DNA of 18,941 bases, taken from Halobacteriovorax sp. GTDB lineage: Bacteria > Bdellovibrionota > Bacteriovoracia > Bacteriovoracales > Bacteriovoracaceae. Positions 6,947-14,842 of the stretch are shown here, piece after piece. Position numbers and translations under genes: made by a program. Location of the stretch: contig NZAF01000104.1 of assembly GCA_002686115.1 (NCBI GenBank), forward strand, positions 1 through 18,941. Reading direction: 5' to 3'. The notes below the pieces were generated by a model. That model ran no database searches and was not told the origin of the DNA. It saw nothing but the letters and a program-made list of their open reading frames with translations. How positions within the stretch are numbered: the stretch's first letter is position 1; each line of letters starts with the position of its first letter.

Positions 6947-7888
6947 ATGAATAAAAGCAATATTCAAAAGATATTATCGATAGGACTTGGGGCACAGGCC
7001 AGTGCATGGTGCTTGAATTTAAGAGACAGTGGTTCCGAGGTTCATGTGTTTCTTAGAGATAAGAGCCCAAACTTTAAAAAAGCCAAAGAATTAGGCTTAG
7101 AGATTGTCACTGAACAAACTGTAGACTTTAATGCATACGATTTTATACTTCTTCTTATTCCTGATGATTCACATCTAGATTTCTTAAAAAAATATGAAAA
7201 AGTAATGAGTGATTTAAATATCATTTATGCCCATGGTTTCTCTCTTCATTACCAAGCTATCCAAGATTTATATCCAAGACATAATCACATCCTCTTAGCG
7301 CCGAAAGCGATTGCAAGTGAAGTTAGATTTAATTATGAAACGAAGTCTCCTCTTGCTGCTGTTATTAGCTTCGAACATATGTCTCATAATAAGAAAGAAA
7401 CAAGTGAAAAGATCGATATACTTTTAAAATCTCTTGGCGTGACAGAAGTCTTAGAGAGAAGCTTTAAAGAAGAAACAGAGGCTGATCTCTTTTCCGAACA
7501 AGCAATTCTCTGCTCACTTATTCCCTTTGGAGCAAAGATAGCATTTGAAAAAATGCTTGAGAGAGGAATTTCTAAAGAACTTGCCTACATTGAATGCTGG
7601 CATGAGACCCGTCTTATTGCCAATGCCATGATTGACAAGGGTCCTATTGAATTCTTTAAGCTTATCTCCCCCAATGCTCTCGTAGGTGGCCTCAAGGCGA
7701 GAGAGAAACTCCTAGATGATAAGTACCTAAAATCACTTGATGTAATTTTTGATAATATCCAAAGTGGTCAGTTTTTTCATGATTTAAAGAACATAAATTT
7801 TCAAAATGAACGATCTGAGGTAATTAAAGAATTAGATTCGCACCCTCTTACCAAGACCTATGAGAATTTTGGAAGGAAAATAAAATAA
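6947..7888 (+). CDS. Ketol-acid reductoisomerase family protein, probable ketopantoate reductase
   Basis: A 313-residue member of the KARI (IlvC) family. The N-terminal Rossmann domain has GLGAQASAWCLNLRDSG and then VFLRDKS, whose Arg and Ser favour NADPH. Canonical class-I catalytic residues are all present at an offset of about ten: H96 in YAHGF, K120 in LAPK, D180 and E184 in EETEADLFSEQ, E216 and E220 in YIECWHE, and S241. Two things are unusual: the invariant KGPGHxVR loop is KAIASEVR here, and the usual C-terminal RAMMPW is absent. IlvC enzymes can reduce ketopantoate, and this gene ends exactly one base before panB, while no PanE is in the cluster. I therefore favour a ketopantoate reductase role; genuine IlvC is the alternative. 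No clear ribosome site precedes the ATG. Confidence 0.85.
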   Translation: MNKSNIQKILSIGLGAQASAWCLNLRDSGSEVHVFLRDKSPNFKKAKELGLEIVTEQTVDFNAYDFILLLIPDDSHLDFLKKYEKVMSDLNIIYAHGFSLHYQAIQDLYPRHNHILLAPKAIASEVRFNYETKSPLAAVISFEHMSHNKKETSEKIDILLKSLGVTEVLERSFKEETEADLFSEQAILCSLIPFGAKIAFEKMLERGISKELAYIECWHETRLIANAMIDKGPIEFFKLISPNALVGGLKAREKLLDDKYLKSLDVIFDNIQSGQFFHDLKNINFQNERSEVIKELDSHPLTKTYENFGRKIK

Positions 7889-8707
7889 ATGTCAAAACTA
7901 AAAATGAATACAAGGAAACTTAGAAAGAATAAGCTACGTGCTGGGTTTAAACCATTACAAATGTTAACTTGCTATGATTTTCAAACGGCACAACTTCTTA
8001 ATCAAACAGAGCTCGACCTAATTCTTGTTGGTGATAGTCTTGGTAATGTCATTCTGGGTTACGACACAACTGTTGAAGTCACAATCGAAGAGATGAGAAT
8101 CTTTTCTAGTGCTGTGAGAAGAGGTGCACCAGATAAGTTCATTGTTACAGACATGCCTTTTGGTACATATGCAATTTATGAAGAAGGAATGAAAGCTGCT
8201 CTTGAACTCTTTCAAAAAAGTAAAACCGATTCATTAAAACTAGAAGGTGCAAGCCAGGTTGTTTTAAAAATTATTAAGTCCCTCACTGAAACAGGGGTGC
8301 CCGTAATGGGACATATTGGCCTGACTCCTCAATCAGTTCATGAACTTGGCGGATACTATACACATGGAAAAACTGAAGATTCAAAAAAACTGATCCTTGA
8401 GCAAGCAAGAGAACTTGAGAAGGCCGGTTGCTTTGCGATTGTTTTAGAATGTGTCGAAAAAGGTCTGGCAAAAGAAATAACTGATTCTCTGTCAATTCCG
8501 ACAATTGGCATTGGAGCTGGATTAGCTGTTGATGGACAGGTTCTTGTGATAAATGACCTTTTAAAGACAGGAGAAATGTCACCGCCTAAATTCTGTAAGC
8601 CTATTAGTGATTTATATTCTTTAAAAAAGGATCTCATCACAAAGTACTTAAGTAACAAAAACCAAGAAATACTTAATGACCTTGAAAAAAACTCACTACA
8701 TCATTGA
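7889..8707 (+). CDS. panB: Ketopantoate hydroxymethyltransferase
   Basis: This cytoplasmic enzyme adds a hydroxymethyl group from methylene-tetrahydrofolate to ketoisovalerate, giving ketopantoate, the first pantothenate step. It has 272 residues (E. coli 264). The Mg ligands are in VGDSLGNVILGYDT (D49) and VTDMPFGTY (D88). K117 and E119 are in LKLEGA. MGHIGLTPQSVHELGGY and the catalytic Glu E187 in LECV follow, then IGIGAG. All E. coli active-site residues have counterparts. The ATG directly follows the stop of the KARI-like gene; GGAAGG lies 12 bases upstream, a long spacing that fits reinitiation by coupled ribosomes. The 3' end overlaps coaX by 32 bases. Confidence 0.96.
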   Translation: MSKLKMNTRKLRKNKLRAGFKPLQMLTCYDFQTAQLLNQTELDLILVGDSLGNVILGYDTTVEVTIEEMRIFSSAVRRGAPDKFIVTDMPFGTYAIYEEGMKAALELFQKSKTDSLKLEGASQVVLKIIKSLTETGVPVMGHIGLTPQSVHELGGYYTHGKTEDSKKLILEQARELEKAGCFAIVLECVEKGLAKEITDSLSIPTIGIGAGLAVDGQVLVINDLLKTGEMSPPKFCKPISDLYSLKKDLITKYLSNKNQEILNDLEKNSLHH

Positions 8708-9365
8708 TTCTGGAAATACATTTTTAAAAGTTGCAAGTTTTAAAGAAGACAAACTGATAAATGTCGAAAGATTTTCGGATGTAAATGGAGTTTCTATCGA
8801 TGAAAAACTTCCTGGAATATTTTGTTCAGTCAATCATGAGAACTTATTTTCAAATTTAATTAACCTTAGAGACATTAAGGACAAGTTAAATTATCCAACA
8901 CATTATGAGCACTCTATAGGAATTGATCGTAGGGTCCTTGTCTATGATCTATTAAAGATAAGGCAGATTAGTGATGCTGTTATCATAGATGCTGGTAGCT
9001 TCATCACGATCGACTTTATAACAAATAGTACTCATATGGGAGGATTCATATTTCCAGGACTAAAGAACTTTTTAGAGACCTATCATGTAAAAGGAAAAAA
9101 ACTTCCAAGTCTCTCTGTTCAATCTGCCATTAAACCAATAAATCATAAGACCTTCCCTGAAAACACTCATGAAGCTATTTCGATGGCCTTCACACATTAC
9201 ATTACAAGTATGATGAATCTTATAGAGGGGCAAAAAAATATCTACATTACAGGTGGTGACGCTAAAGAAATAATTGGTTTTATAAATTCAAGCGAAGTCA
9301 TACATGAAGAAAATTTCCTCTTAGAGGCATTAAATAGAATTTACATAAGTCTTTCTATTCTATAA
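8676..9365 (+). CDS. coaX: Type III pantothenate kinase
   Basis: It phosphorylates pantothenate to 4'-phosphopantothenate, the committed step of coenzyme A synthesis. Type III kinases (ASKHA fold) are not inhibited by CoA in the way type I is. Signatures: DSGNTFLKV near the N terminus (phosphate loop), IGIDRR at 81-86, the catalytic region VIIDAGSFITIDF with D105, GGFIFPGL at 122-129, and TGGDA at 193-197. At 229 residues it is a little shorter than most (about 245-260). The family's Gly-Thr-Ala after the catalytic Asp-x-Gly is Ser-Phe here, a mild divergence. The ATG lies within panB and has no good ribosome site of its own. The last 11 bases overlap the convergent FlbD-like gene. Confidence 0.92.
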   Translation: MTLKKTHYIIDSGNTFLKVASFKEDKLINVERFSDVNGVSIDEKLPGIFCSVNHENLFSNLINLRDIKDKLNYPTHYEHSIGIDRRVLVYDLLKIRQISDAVIIDAGSFITIDFITNSTHMGGFIFPGLKNFLETYHVKGKKLPSLSVQSAIKPINHKTFPENTHEAISMAFTHYITSMMNLIEGQKNIYITGGDAKEIIGFINSSEVIHEENFLLEALNRIYISLSIL

Positions 9366-9579
9366 TAAGATCTTTAAATTCTTTTGGAACATCAAGACAA
9401 CGATACTTCTTACCATTAGACATTCTAACCCAGTACCCTTTCTTAACTTCAGCTTGAAATAAAAGGTTAATTGGTTTTATTGAAACAATATGATTCACGT
9501 TAAGAAGGATTTTTTCATTCACTTCCTCAACATCTTGAACGTCTCGATCTGTAAGTAGTTCTACTAATATAAAATTCAT
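9355..9579 (-). CDS. Small FlbD-like protein of unknown function
   Basis: A 74-residue soluble protein. The pattern ILLNVNHIVSIKPI, then WVRMSNGKKYRCLDVPKEF, resembles the compact beta-fold of FlbD-type small proteins (strand with Asn/His/Ile, then a Ser-Asn-Gly-Lys-Lys-Tyr turn and a C-terminal helix). FlbD proteins are found in flagellar loci, but no flagellar gene lies nearby, so the name is only a fold hint. The first 25 residues are acidic and extra compared with FlbD. No Shine-Dalgarno sequence is visible; a TATCAT element lies only nine bases upstream of the ATG, so a very short leader is possible. It is transcribed in the same direction as the histidine kinase upstream (55-base gap) and overlaps the end of coaX. 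Confidence 0.65.
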   Translation of the reverse strand: MNFILVELLTDRDVQDVEEVNEKILLNVNHIVSIKPINLLFQAEVKKGYWVRMSNGKKYRCLDVPKEFKDLIIE

Positions 9580-9634
9580 TATTTGAATATGATATATTTA
9601 AGGCTTAAATGGAAGTGCTACGTAAAATTTACAG

Positions 9635-10657
9635 TTATTTAGGAAGATAAATCAGAAAAGTCGTATTAAATGCACTATTATCTATTTCAATAGTTCCACC
9701 AATTCTTTCAAGAAGTTTAAAGCATACATCTAGACCTATTCCAGTGCCACCACGATCGCCCTTTGTTGTAAAATGCTTTTCAAATATCTTATCTTGAATT
9801 TCTTTTGGTATCCCTTCTCCGCTGTCACTGACTTTTATTAAAACATTATTTTCTGTCTCATCTAATTCAATACTCACCCATTTCTCATCATTATCAAGAT
9901 TGGCCTCTATAGCGTTATTGACAAAAATAGTTAAAGCCTGAATAAGTTCTCCCTCAACTGCTTTGATATCTAAGTGATTCGTCTTAATATTGGTAGAATA
10001 ACTCACCTCATTTTCAATGAAGTCGTCATGTAGAAAAAAGTGAACCTTCTTTAACACACTTAAGAGATTGACATCACTAAGATGAATTTCATTTCTAATA
10101 ACATCTCTCATAGAAGAAAAAATATCCATCACTCTTTTAGTCGCGGCTCCAATATGATTACTTTCATCTTCAATTTTTTGAAATTCTTTATTCTTTAAAA
10201 ACTTATTTATCATTGAGCAACTATTTCTAATAATTGTCATTGGCCCCATGACTTCGTGTAAGACCTCACTTCCAACATCGGCCCTGATAATATCCAGTTC
10301 TTCTTTCATTACATTAGAATATGTCCACTCTTTTATTGTTCCAACACATAAAAGCTGATTACTCTGAGGCACTTTTATTGTTTGCCCTGACATTATCACC
10401 CATTTTTTCTTCTTATTAATTCGAATTAACAATTCAGTACTAAATGGAATTTCATTTTCAAAAAGATCGACCAAATGCCCTCGAATTTTCTCTTTACTCG
10501 TATCATCTACAATATTCTTAAAGTCATCTATGCTAAATTTCTCTTTTTGAGAGTACTCGAGAATATTACAGGCTACTTTTGAAAGATTTATCTCATTATC
10601 CTTAGCATTTAAATGCCAAGTTCCCACACCGAGATCATTTATTTTATGTAATGTCAC
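9635..10657 (-). CDS. Soluble PAS-type sensor histidine kinase
   Basis: A 340-residue histidine kinase without a transmembrane segment, so a cytoplasmic sensor. Residues about 1-112 form a PAS-like domain (GVGTWHLNAKDNEINLS, then a strand ending in CVGTIKEW). The dimerisation domain has the phospho-accepting H134 in VLHEVMGPMTIIRN. The ATPase domain has the N box FVNNAIEAN (N247/N248), the G1 box DSGEGIP (278-284), the F box IFEKHFTTK and the G2 box GGTGIGL (303-309). All catalytic boxes are intact. The start is GTG at 10657, set by a perfect AAGGAG five bases upstream. No response regulator is adjacent, so it is an orphan kinase placed between the two CoA gene blocks, divergent from coaBC. 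Confidence 0.92.
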   Translation of the reverse strand: MTLHKINDLGVGTWHLNAKDNEINLSKVACNILEYSQKEKFSIDDFKNIVDDTSKEKIRGHLVDLFENEIPFSTELLIRINKKKKWVIMSGQTIKVPQSNQLLCVGTIKEWTYSNVMKEELDIIRADVGSEVLHEVMGPMTIIRNSCSMINKFLKNKEFQKIEDESNHIGAATKRVMDIFSSMRDVIRNEIHLSDVNLLSVLKKVHFFLHDDFIENEVSYSTNIKTNHLDIKAVEGELIQALTIFVNNAIEANLDNDEKWVSIELDETENNVLIKVSDSGEGIPKEIQDKIFEKHFTTKGDRGGTGIGLDVCFKLLERIGGTIEIDNSAFNTTFLIYLPK

Positions 10658-10662
10658 CCTAA

Positions 10663-10668
10663 CTCCTT
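10663..10668 (-). promoter_or_regulatory. Ribosome binding site for the histidine kinase GTG start
   Basis: The minus strand reads AAGGAG with a 5-base spacer to the GTG at 10657. It supports this non-ATG start; the rest of the 119-base gap to coaBC shows no convincing promoter. Confidence 0.75.
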
Positions 10669-10776
10669 AATATTAATACTTTTCGTACTAAAATCATAAA
10701 GACCTTAGGATGTGTGGGTTTACTTCAATTAAATTTACAATTTCAATTACTTATGCAATATATGAAGCGAGGTATT

Positions 10777-12006
10777 ATGAATATTTTGCTTTCTGTTTCA
10801 GGCTCAATTGCCTGTTATAAATCTTTTGATTTGGTAAGACTTCTTATCAAAAACGGTCACCAAGTTAGAGTTGTTCTAACAAATGGAGCCTTGCGCTTTT
10901 TAAAAGCTGATTTATTTAAATATCTTGGCTGTGAAGAAGTTTATGGTCCGGAAGATGACTTTAATTTACAAAAGACAGAACAGATGGAGTCTTCGGTATT
11001 ACACGTAGAACTTGCTAAGTGGCTTGATAAGTTAGTGATATATCCAGCATCGGCAAATACCATTTCAAACCTTGCTTTTGGTAGAGCTGAAGATCTTCTT
11101 AGCTCAATTTTTCTAGCAAAGAGAGAAGATACTCAAACCATATTTTTTCCTGCTATGAATACCCAGATGTATCTTCATCCTATTACCAAAGAAAATATTA
11201 ACCTCTTAAAAAGACTCACCAACTCTGGAAAGACTTTTATCTGTCCACCTAAAGAAGGCGAGCTCATTTGTAAGGATAAAGGTGTTGGTAAAGTTAGGGA
11301 TATCGAAGAAGCAGCAATTCTCATTGAAACTTTAAGCTTCAATGAAAAGAAAAAAAGTATTTTGATTACAACTGGGGCAACTATCGCTCCCATCGATCCT
11401 GTTCGTTATGTGACAAATCCCTCTTCAGGAAAGACGGGTTTTGCTCTCGCAAAGGACTACCTCTCTCTTGGTTACAAAGTAAAAGTGATTGCGGGTATCT
11501 ATGCAACTAAAGATCTTGAGAAGTTGAAATTAAACCCAGACTTTGATCTTGAGCGCGTGACAACAACGAGTGATATGCTTGAATCAGTAAAAAGAAACTT
11601 AAATAATTATGACCTCTATATTTCAAGTGCTGCAATAAGTGATCTTGAGTTTTCCTATGAAGAAACGAAACTAAAGAAAAGCCAGTTACTTGGAAGTATT
11701 CCATTTAACAAAGCTCCCGATGTTTTAAAGTATGTCATTGAAAATAAGCCCGCACATCTAAAGACAGTTGGCTTCGCAGCTGAAACCGAGCTGAATGAAA
11801 AGACATTAAATGAAAAATGGGAAAGAAAGCCCGTAGACCTTCTTGTTGGCACAAGTGTGCATTCAGGAGCAGGCGGAAAAAAGATTGAAGGCTTTGGAGT
11901 TAATGAATGTCACTACAAGATTTTTAAAGATGGAAAGATTGAAAAAGATCTCACCCTCTTAAAAAGTGATTTATCTAAGCTCATTCTTGAGGAGTTAAAG
12001 TGGTAG
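10777..12006 (+). CDS. coaBC: Bifunctional phosphopantothenoylcysteine decarboxylase / synthetase
   Basis: It joins cysteine to 4'-phosphopantothenate and decarboxylates the product to 4'-phosphopantetheine. The N-terminal flavin-dependent CoaC part (to about residue 185) has SGSIACYKS, the catalytic H76 in LHVELAKW, PAMN (125-128) and C165 in GELICKDKGVG. The C-terminal CoaB part has TTGATIAPIDPVRYVTNPSSG with N214, SSAAISDL, Lys-rich KLKKSQL and VGFAAET. The frame extends to a GTG at 10714, but I chose the ATG at 10777: GCGAGG lies four bases upstream, and the protein then begins at the first strand with 409 residues (E. coli 406). An in-frame ATG at 10762 is a second choice. The stop overlaps the panC start (GTGGTAG). 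Confidence 0.95.
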   Translation: MNILLSVSGSIACYKSFDLVRLLIKNGHQVRVVLTNGALRFLKADLFKYLGCEEVYGPEDDFNLQKTEQMESSVLHVELAKWLDKLVIYPASANTISNLAFGRAEDLLSSIFLAKREDTQTIFFPAMNTQMYLHPITKENINLLKRLTNSGKTFICPPKEGELICKDKGVGKVRDIEEAAILIETLSFNEKKKSILITTGATIAPIDPVRYVTNPSSGKTGFALAKDYLSLGYKVKVIAGIYATKDLEKLKLNPDFDLERVTTTSDMLESVKRNLNNYDLYISSAAISDLEFSYEETKLKKSQLLGSIPFNKAPDVLKYVIENKPAHLKTVGFAAETELNEKTLNEKWERKPVDLLVGTSVHSGAGGKKIEGFGVNECHYKIFKDGKIEKDLTLLKSDLSKLILEELKW

Positions 12007-12851
12007 AGCTCATTACTTCTAGAGAAAAGCTAGTAAACTATTTAGAGAGTAGCCAACTATCAAGAGGACTCGTTCCAACGATGGGTAACTTACACCAAGG
12101 CCATCTAACTCTAATCAAAGAGTCTATAAATGAAAATGACCTCACGGTTGTCACTATTTTTGTAAACCCAAAACAATTTGGTCCTAATGAGGACTTTGAT
12201 AAATATCCTAGAACTCTTGAAGCCGATCTCGATGCCATTAGAAGTATTGATAAAGCTCTTGATAAGAATGTCATCGTTTTTGCACCAGAAAAGATAGAAG
12301 ACATATATCCAGAGGGTTTTAGTAGTACGATTTCAGTTCATGGCTTTGATCAAATCTTATGCGCAAAAGATAGACCTGGCCATTTTGATGGCGTGACAAC
12401 TGTTGTCTATATCTTATTTAATTTAATTAAAGCGAGAAGAGCTTATTTTGGATTAAAAGACTTTCAACAAACACTCATTATTAGAAAGATGGTGAAAGAT
12501 CTTATGATACCAATTGAAATCAAATTAGTTGAAATTGTAAGAGATAGTAATGGTCTTGCTCTTAGTAGTAGGAATAAATATCTTGATTTAAAACAAAAAG
12601 AAGAAGCATTGACTTTAACGAAGTCTATAAAAAAACTAAAAGATTCTCTATTAAAATCAGGTATAAAAGACACTATAAAAATGAAAGATGATATTTTAGA
12701 AGACAAGAGATTTGTTTATCTTGATATTTTAGATGCAAATAATTTACACCCGCTTGATGACCGCTCCAAAGAAGCTGTTATTGCAGGTGCCATCATGATA
12801 GGAACGACACGTCTTATCGATAACACTTTAGTGAGTTTAAATGTTAGATAA
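12000..12851 (+). CDS. panC: Pantothenate synthetase
   Basis: It condenses pantoate and beta-alanine with ATP to pantothenate in the cytoplasm. It has 283 residues, the same as E. coli PanC. Nucleotidyl-transferase signatures are VPTMGNLHQGHLTLI (the HxGH at 32-35), FVNPKQFGPNEDFDKYPRT, HFDGVTTVV, FGLKDFQQ (150-157) and the KMSKS-like region RDSNGLALSSRNKYL. The start is a GTG whose bases overlap the coaBC stop, with GAGGAG about five bases upstream, so the two are translationally coupled. The 3' end overlaps hflX by 11 bases. The beta-alanine supply enzyme PanD is not in the window. Confidence 0.96.
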   Translation: MVELITSREKLVNYLESSQLSRGLVPTMGNLHQGHLTLIKESINENDLTVVTIFVNPKQFGPNEDFDKYPRTLEADLDAIRSIDKALDKNVIVFAPEKIEDIYPEGFSSTISVHGFDQILCAKDRPGHFDGVTTVVYILFNLIKARRAYFGLKDFQQTLIIRKMVKDLMIPIEIKLVEIVRDSNGLALSSRNKYLDLKQKEEALTLTKSIKKLKDSLLKSGIKDTIKMKDDILEDKRFVYLDILDANNLHPLDDRSKEAVIAGAIMIGTTRLIDNTLVSLNVR

Positions 12852-14172
12852 TGAATTCCACATTTCGCGAAATGAAAAAGCAACTCTAGTTTCCCTAATT
12901 TGTCCAAGCTTCAAAGAGCACTCTAACGAAGTTGAGACAAATAGATCTCTTATGGAACTTAGAGAACTTCTTGGGACACTTGGCATAGAAGCTGGAAGCG
13001 AACATATACAGAATAAGAAAAATATTGATCCGGCCTTTATCTTAGGAAAGGGGAAAATTGAAGAGATTGCTGAAATCGCGCAGTCTGAAGACTCAAAACT
13101 TCTCGTTTTTGATTGCGAACTCACGGCCAGCCAAATTAGAAATATAAAAAAGCTAACAGGCTTATCAGTCATCGATAGATGCCATATTATTCTCGAAATT
13201 TTCTCTGAACACGCAAGAACGAAAGAAGCAAGAATTCAAATAGAAATAGCAAGACTTGGTTATATTCTTCCTCGCCTCTCTGGCTTTTGGGGTCACCTTG
13301 GCAGACAGCGAGGTGGTGTCGGTGTTATGGGTGGTGAAGGAGAGCAGCAAATTGAACTCGACCGAAGAATCATTCGTAGTCGTATTGAGTTTTTAAAGAA
13401 AGAACTTGCGACAGTTGAAAAAAGTAGAATTGAACAAAGAAAAAGAAGAAGTAAAAAAGCGATAACGACAGCTCTTGTAGGTTATACTAATGCAGGAAAA
13501 TCATCTTTAATGAATAGACTATGTCGGGTCGATGTTCTTGAAGAAGATAAATTATTTGCGACCCTAGATTCGACTTTCAGAATGCTTAATCCAGATACAA
13601 AACCGCCAATGATTCTGATTGATACTGTAGGCTTTTTATCTAACCTTCCAAACACTTTAATTGATGGATTTAAAACAACACTTGAATCAGCTCTTGAGGC
13701 CGACCTACTGATGATTGTATGTGATATTAGTGACCCAAACTATGAAAAACATCTTGAGGTTACCAATAATGTTTTAAAAGAGCTCGGTGTTGAAAACAAA
13801 GAAAAACTTATCATCTTCAATAAGCTTGATAAGCTAGATGATCCGCTTAGAGCAAAAATCATTAGAAGAGCTCACCCAAATAGTTTCCTCATCTCATCAT
13901 TTAACAAAGAACAGATTGATGACTTAAGATCTCACATTGTGAATTACTTTCTTGAAAAACAGAATAAGTATGATCTATTTGTTCCCTACGATGCTGGAGC
14001 AGCACACTCAGTTATTGCCTCTAAAACCAATATTGTGAAAACACAAAATTTAGAGAAAGGAATTTATTATAAGGTAAGAGTACCCGACTTTATTTTCAAT
14101 CCTTTAGACCTCGACAACTTTTTACTTGGCCCTAAAGACCCTATTCTTGAGGAGATCATAGAAGAAGCGTAA
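12841..14172 (+). CDS. hflX: Ribosome-associated GTPase HflX
   Basis: A 443-residue Obg-HflX GTPase that binds the 50S subunit and, in studied species, splits stalled 70S ribosomes under stress. The N-terminal HflX domain (to about 150) includes DPAFILGKGKIEEI. The Gly-rich linker GGVGVMGGEGEQQIELDRR follows, then a coiled helical hairpin and the G domain with G1 GYTNAGKS (214-221), G2 TLDST, G3 DTVGF (261-265) and G4 NKLD (327-330). A C-terminal domain of about 65 residues follows (VPYDAGAAHSVI onward). All GTP-binding motifs are intact. The ATG lies inside the end of panC and lacks a strong ribosome site, so it likely depends on coupling. Being last in a coenzyme A operon is an unusual partner for hflX. 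Confidence 0.95.
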   Translation: MLDNEFHISRNEKATLVSLICPSFKEHSNEVETNRSLMELRELLGTLGIEAGSEHIQNKKNIDPAFILGKGKIEEIAEIAQSEDSKLLVFDCELTASQIRNIKKLTGLSVIDRCHIILEIFSEHARTKEARIQIEIARLGYILPRLSGFWGHLGRQRGGVGVMGGEGEQQIELDRRIIRSRIEFLKKELATVEKSRIEQRKRRSKKAITTALVGYTNAGKSSLMNRLCRVDVLEEDKLFATLDSTFRMLNPDTKPPMILIDTVGFLSNLPNTLIDGFKTTLESALEADLLMIVCDISDPNYEKHLEVTNNVLKELGVENKEKLIIFNKLDKLDDPLRAKIIRRAHPNSFLISSFNKEQIDDLRSHIVNYFLEKQNKYDLFVPYDAGAAHSVIASKTNIVKTQNLEKGIYYKVRVPDFIFNPLDLDNFLLGPKDPILEEIIEEA

Positions 14173-14202
14173 AGATTCTAAAAAGCCGACCGATACCCTC
14201 TT

Positions 14203-14547
14203 ATGGGAAAATTTTGCCGCTTTTTATTCTTATTATTTTTATCAACTAATCTCTATGCTCAGACATTCTACATTGATATTGAAGAGTTTAATCGCACTGA
14301 AATGGAGTTCGTTATGGAGATCGTGGATCGAGATTACGAACGAGTTATGCTTGACTGCCAGGGCTTTATTAATATGGTTTCAATTGAGCATTATGATGGA
14401 AGAAGAAATAATTTAGTTCTCGATATTGGAGAATGTCCTCAAATATTTAGATCTATTCAAAAAAATATTAACAATAATCTTCCAAGTTGCCTTGAAACAA
14501 ATTTAGACAATAGAACTTTCAATGTTCAAAGTGAATATTGCGACTAG
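14203..14547 (+). CDS. Small secreted four-cysteine protein, unknown
   Basis: I recognise no family. The 114 residues begin with a clear Sec signal peptide (GKFCRFLFLLFLSTNLYA, cleavage after residue 19). The mature part of about 95 residues is acidic and has four cysteines (in LDCQGF, GECPQI, PSCLET and the final YCD), enough for two disulfides in the periplasm. No transmembrane or catalytic motif is seen. The ATG has no Shine-Dalgarno sequence. It starts 30 bases after hflX with no terminator between, so read-through from the CoA/hflX operon is possible. Its end is 14 bases from the convergent ppiC. Confidence 0.75.
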   Translation: MGKFCRFLFLLFLSTNLYAQTFYIDIEEFNRTEMEFVMEIVDRDYERVMLDCQGFINMVSIEHYDGRRNNLVLDIGECPQIFRSIQKNINNNLPSCLETNLDNRTFNVQSEYCD

Positions 14548-14561
14548 AAGTTAGCGCCTTT

Positions 14562-14834
14562 CTACTCAACTCTTTTAATGAGGTGATAACCAAATTGAGT
14601 TTTTACAGGCTCAGAAATTTGTCCCACTTCAAGAGCAAAAGCAGCTTTTTCAAACGGAGCAACCATCATCCCCTTACCAAAGAACCCCAAAGTTCCTCCT
14701 TCACTACCTGAAGGACAATTCGAGAAATCCTTTGCACATTGCTCAAAGCTTACACCATCAGCAAGTTTTTTCTTAATATCTTCAATCTCGTATTCGTGAT
14801 CAACTAGTATGTGTTGGCAGTTTATTTTTTCCAT
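14562..14834 (-). CDS. ppiC: Parvulin-type peptidyl-prolyl isomerase
   Basis: A 90-residue single-domain parvulin that speeds cis-trans isomerisation before proline. It has no signal peptide, so it acts in the cytoplasm, like E. coli Par10/PpiC (93 residues). Family motifs cover nearly the whole protein: CQHILV with H8, FEQCAKDFSNCPSGSEGG with D36 and C40, LGFFGKGMMVAPFEKAAF, and TQFGYHLIKRVE with H84. The ATG is preceded by AGAGGTAAAA, a good ribosome site. It is the third gene of a short minus-strand operon after a degenerate receiver protein and a 29-residue membrane peptide, eight bases downstream of the latter's stop. Confidence 0.95.
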   Translation of the reverse strand: MEKINCQHILVDHEYEIEDIKKKLADGVSFEQCAKDFSNCPSGSEGGTLGFFGKGMMVAPFEKAAFALEVGQISEPVKTQFGYHLIKRVE

Positions 14835-14842
14835 TTTTACCT

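Noticed and set aside
8283..8658. Two overlapping minus-strand frames inside panB
   Set aside because: They are shadows of a fully conserved panB, with no ribosome sites and no recognisable motifs.
9580..9634. Palindrome GTAAAATTTAC between the kinase and FlbD-like genes as an operator or terminator
   Set aside because: Short, pure AT in the middle and without a T-run after a GC stem; too weak to call.
10714..10776. Longer coaBC starting at the GTG at 10714
   Set aside because: The extra 21 residues have no family counterpart, while the ATG at 10777 has GCGAGG upstream and begins at the first conserved strand.
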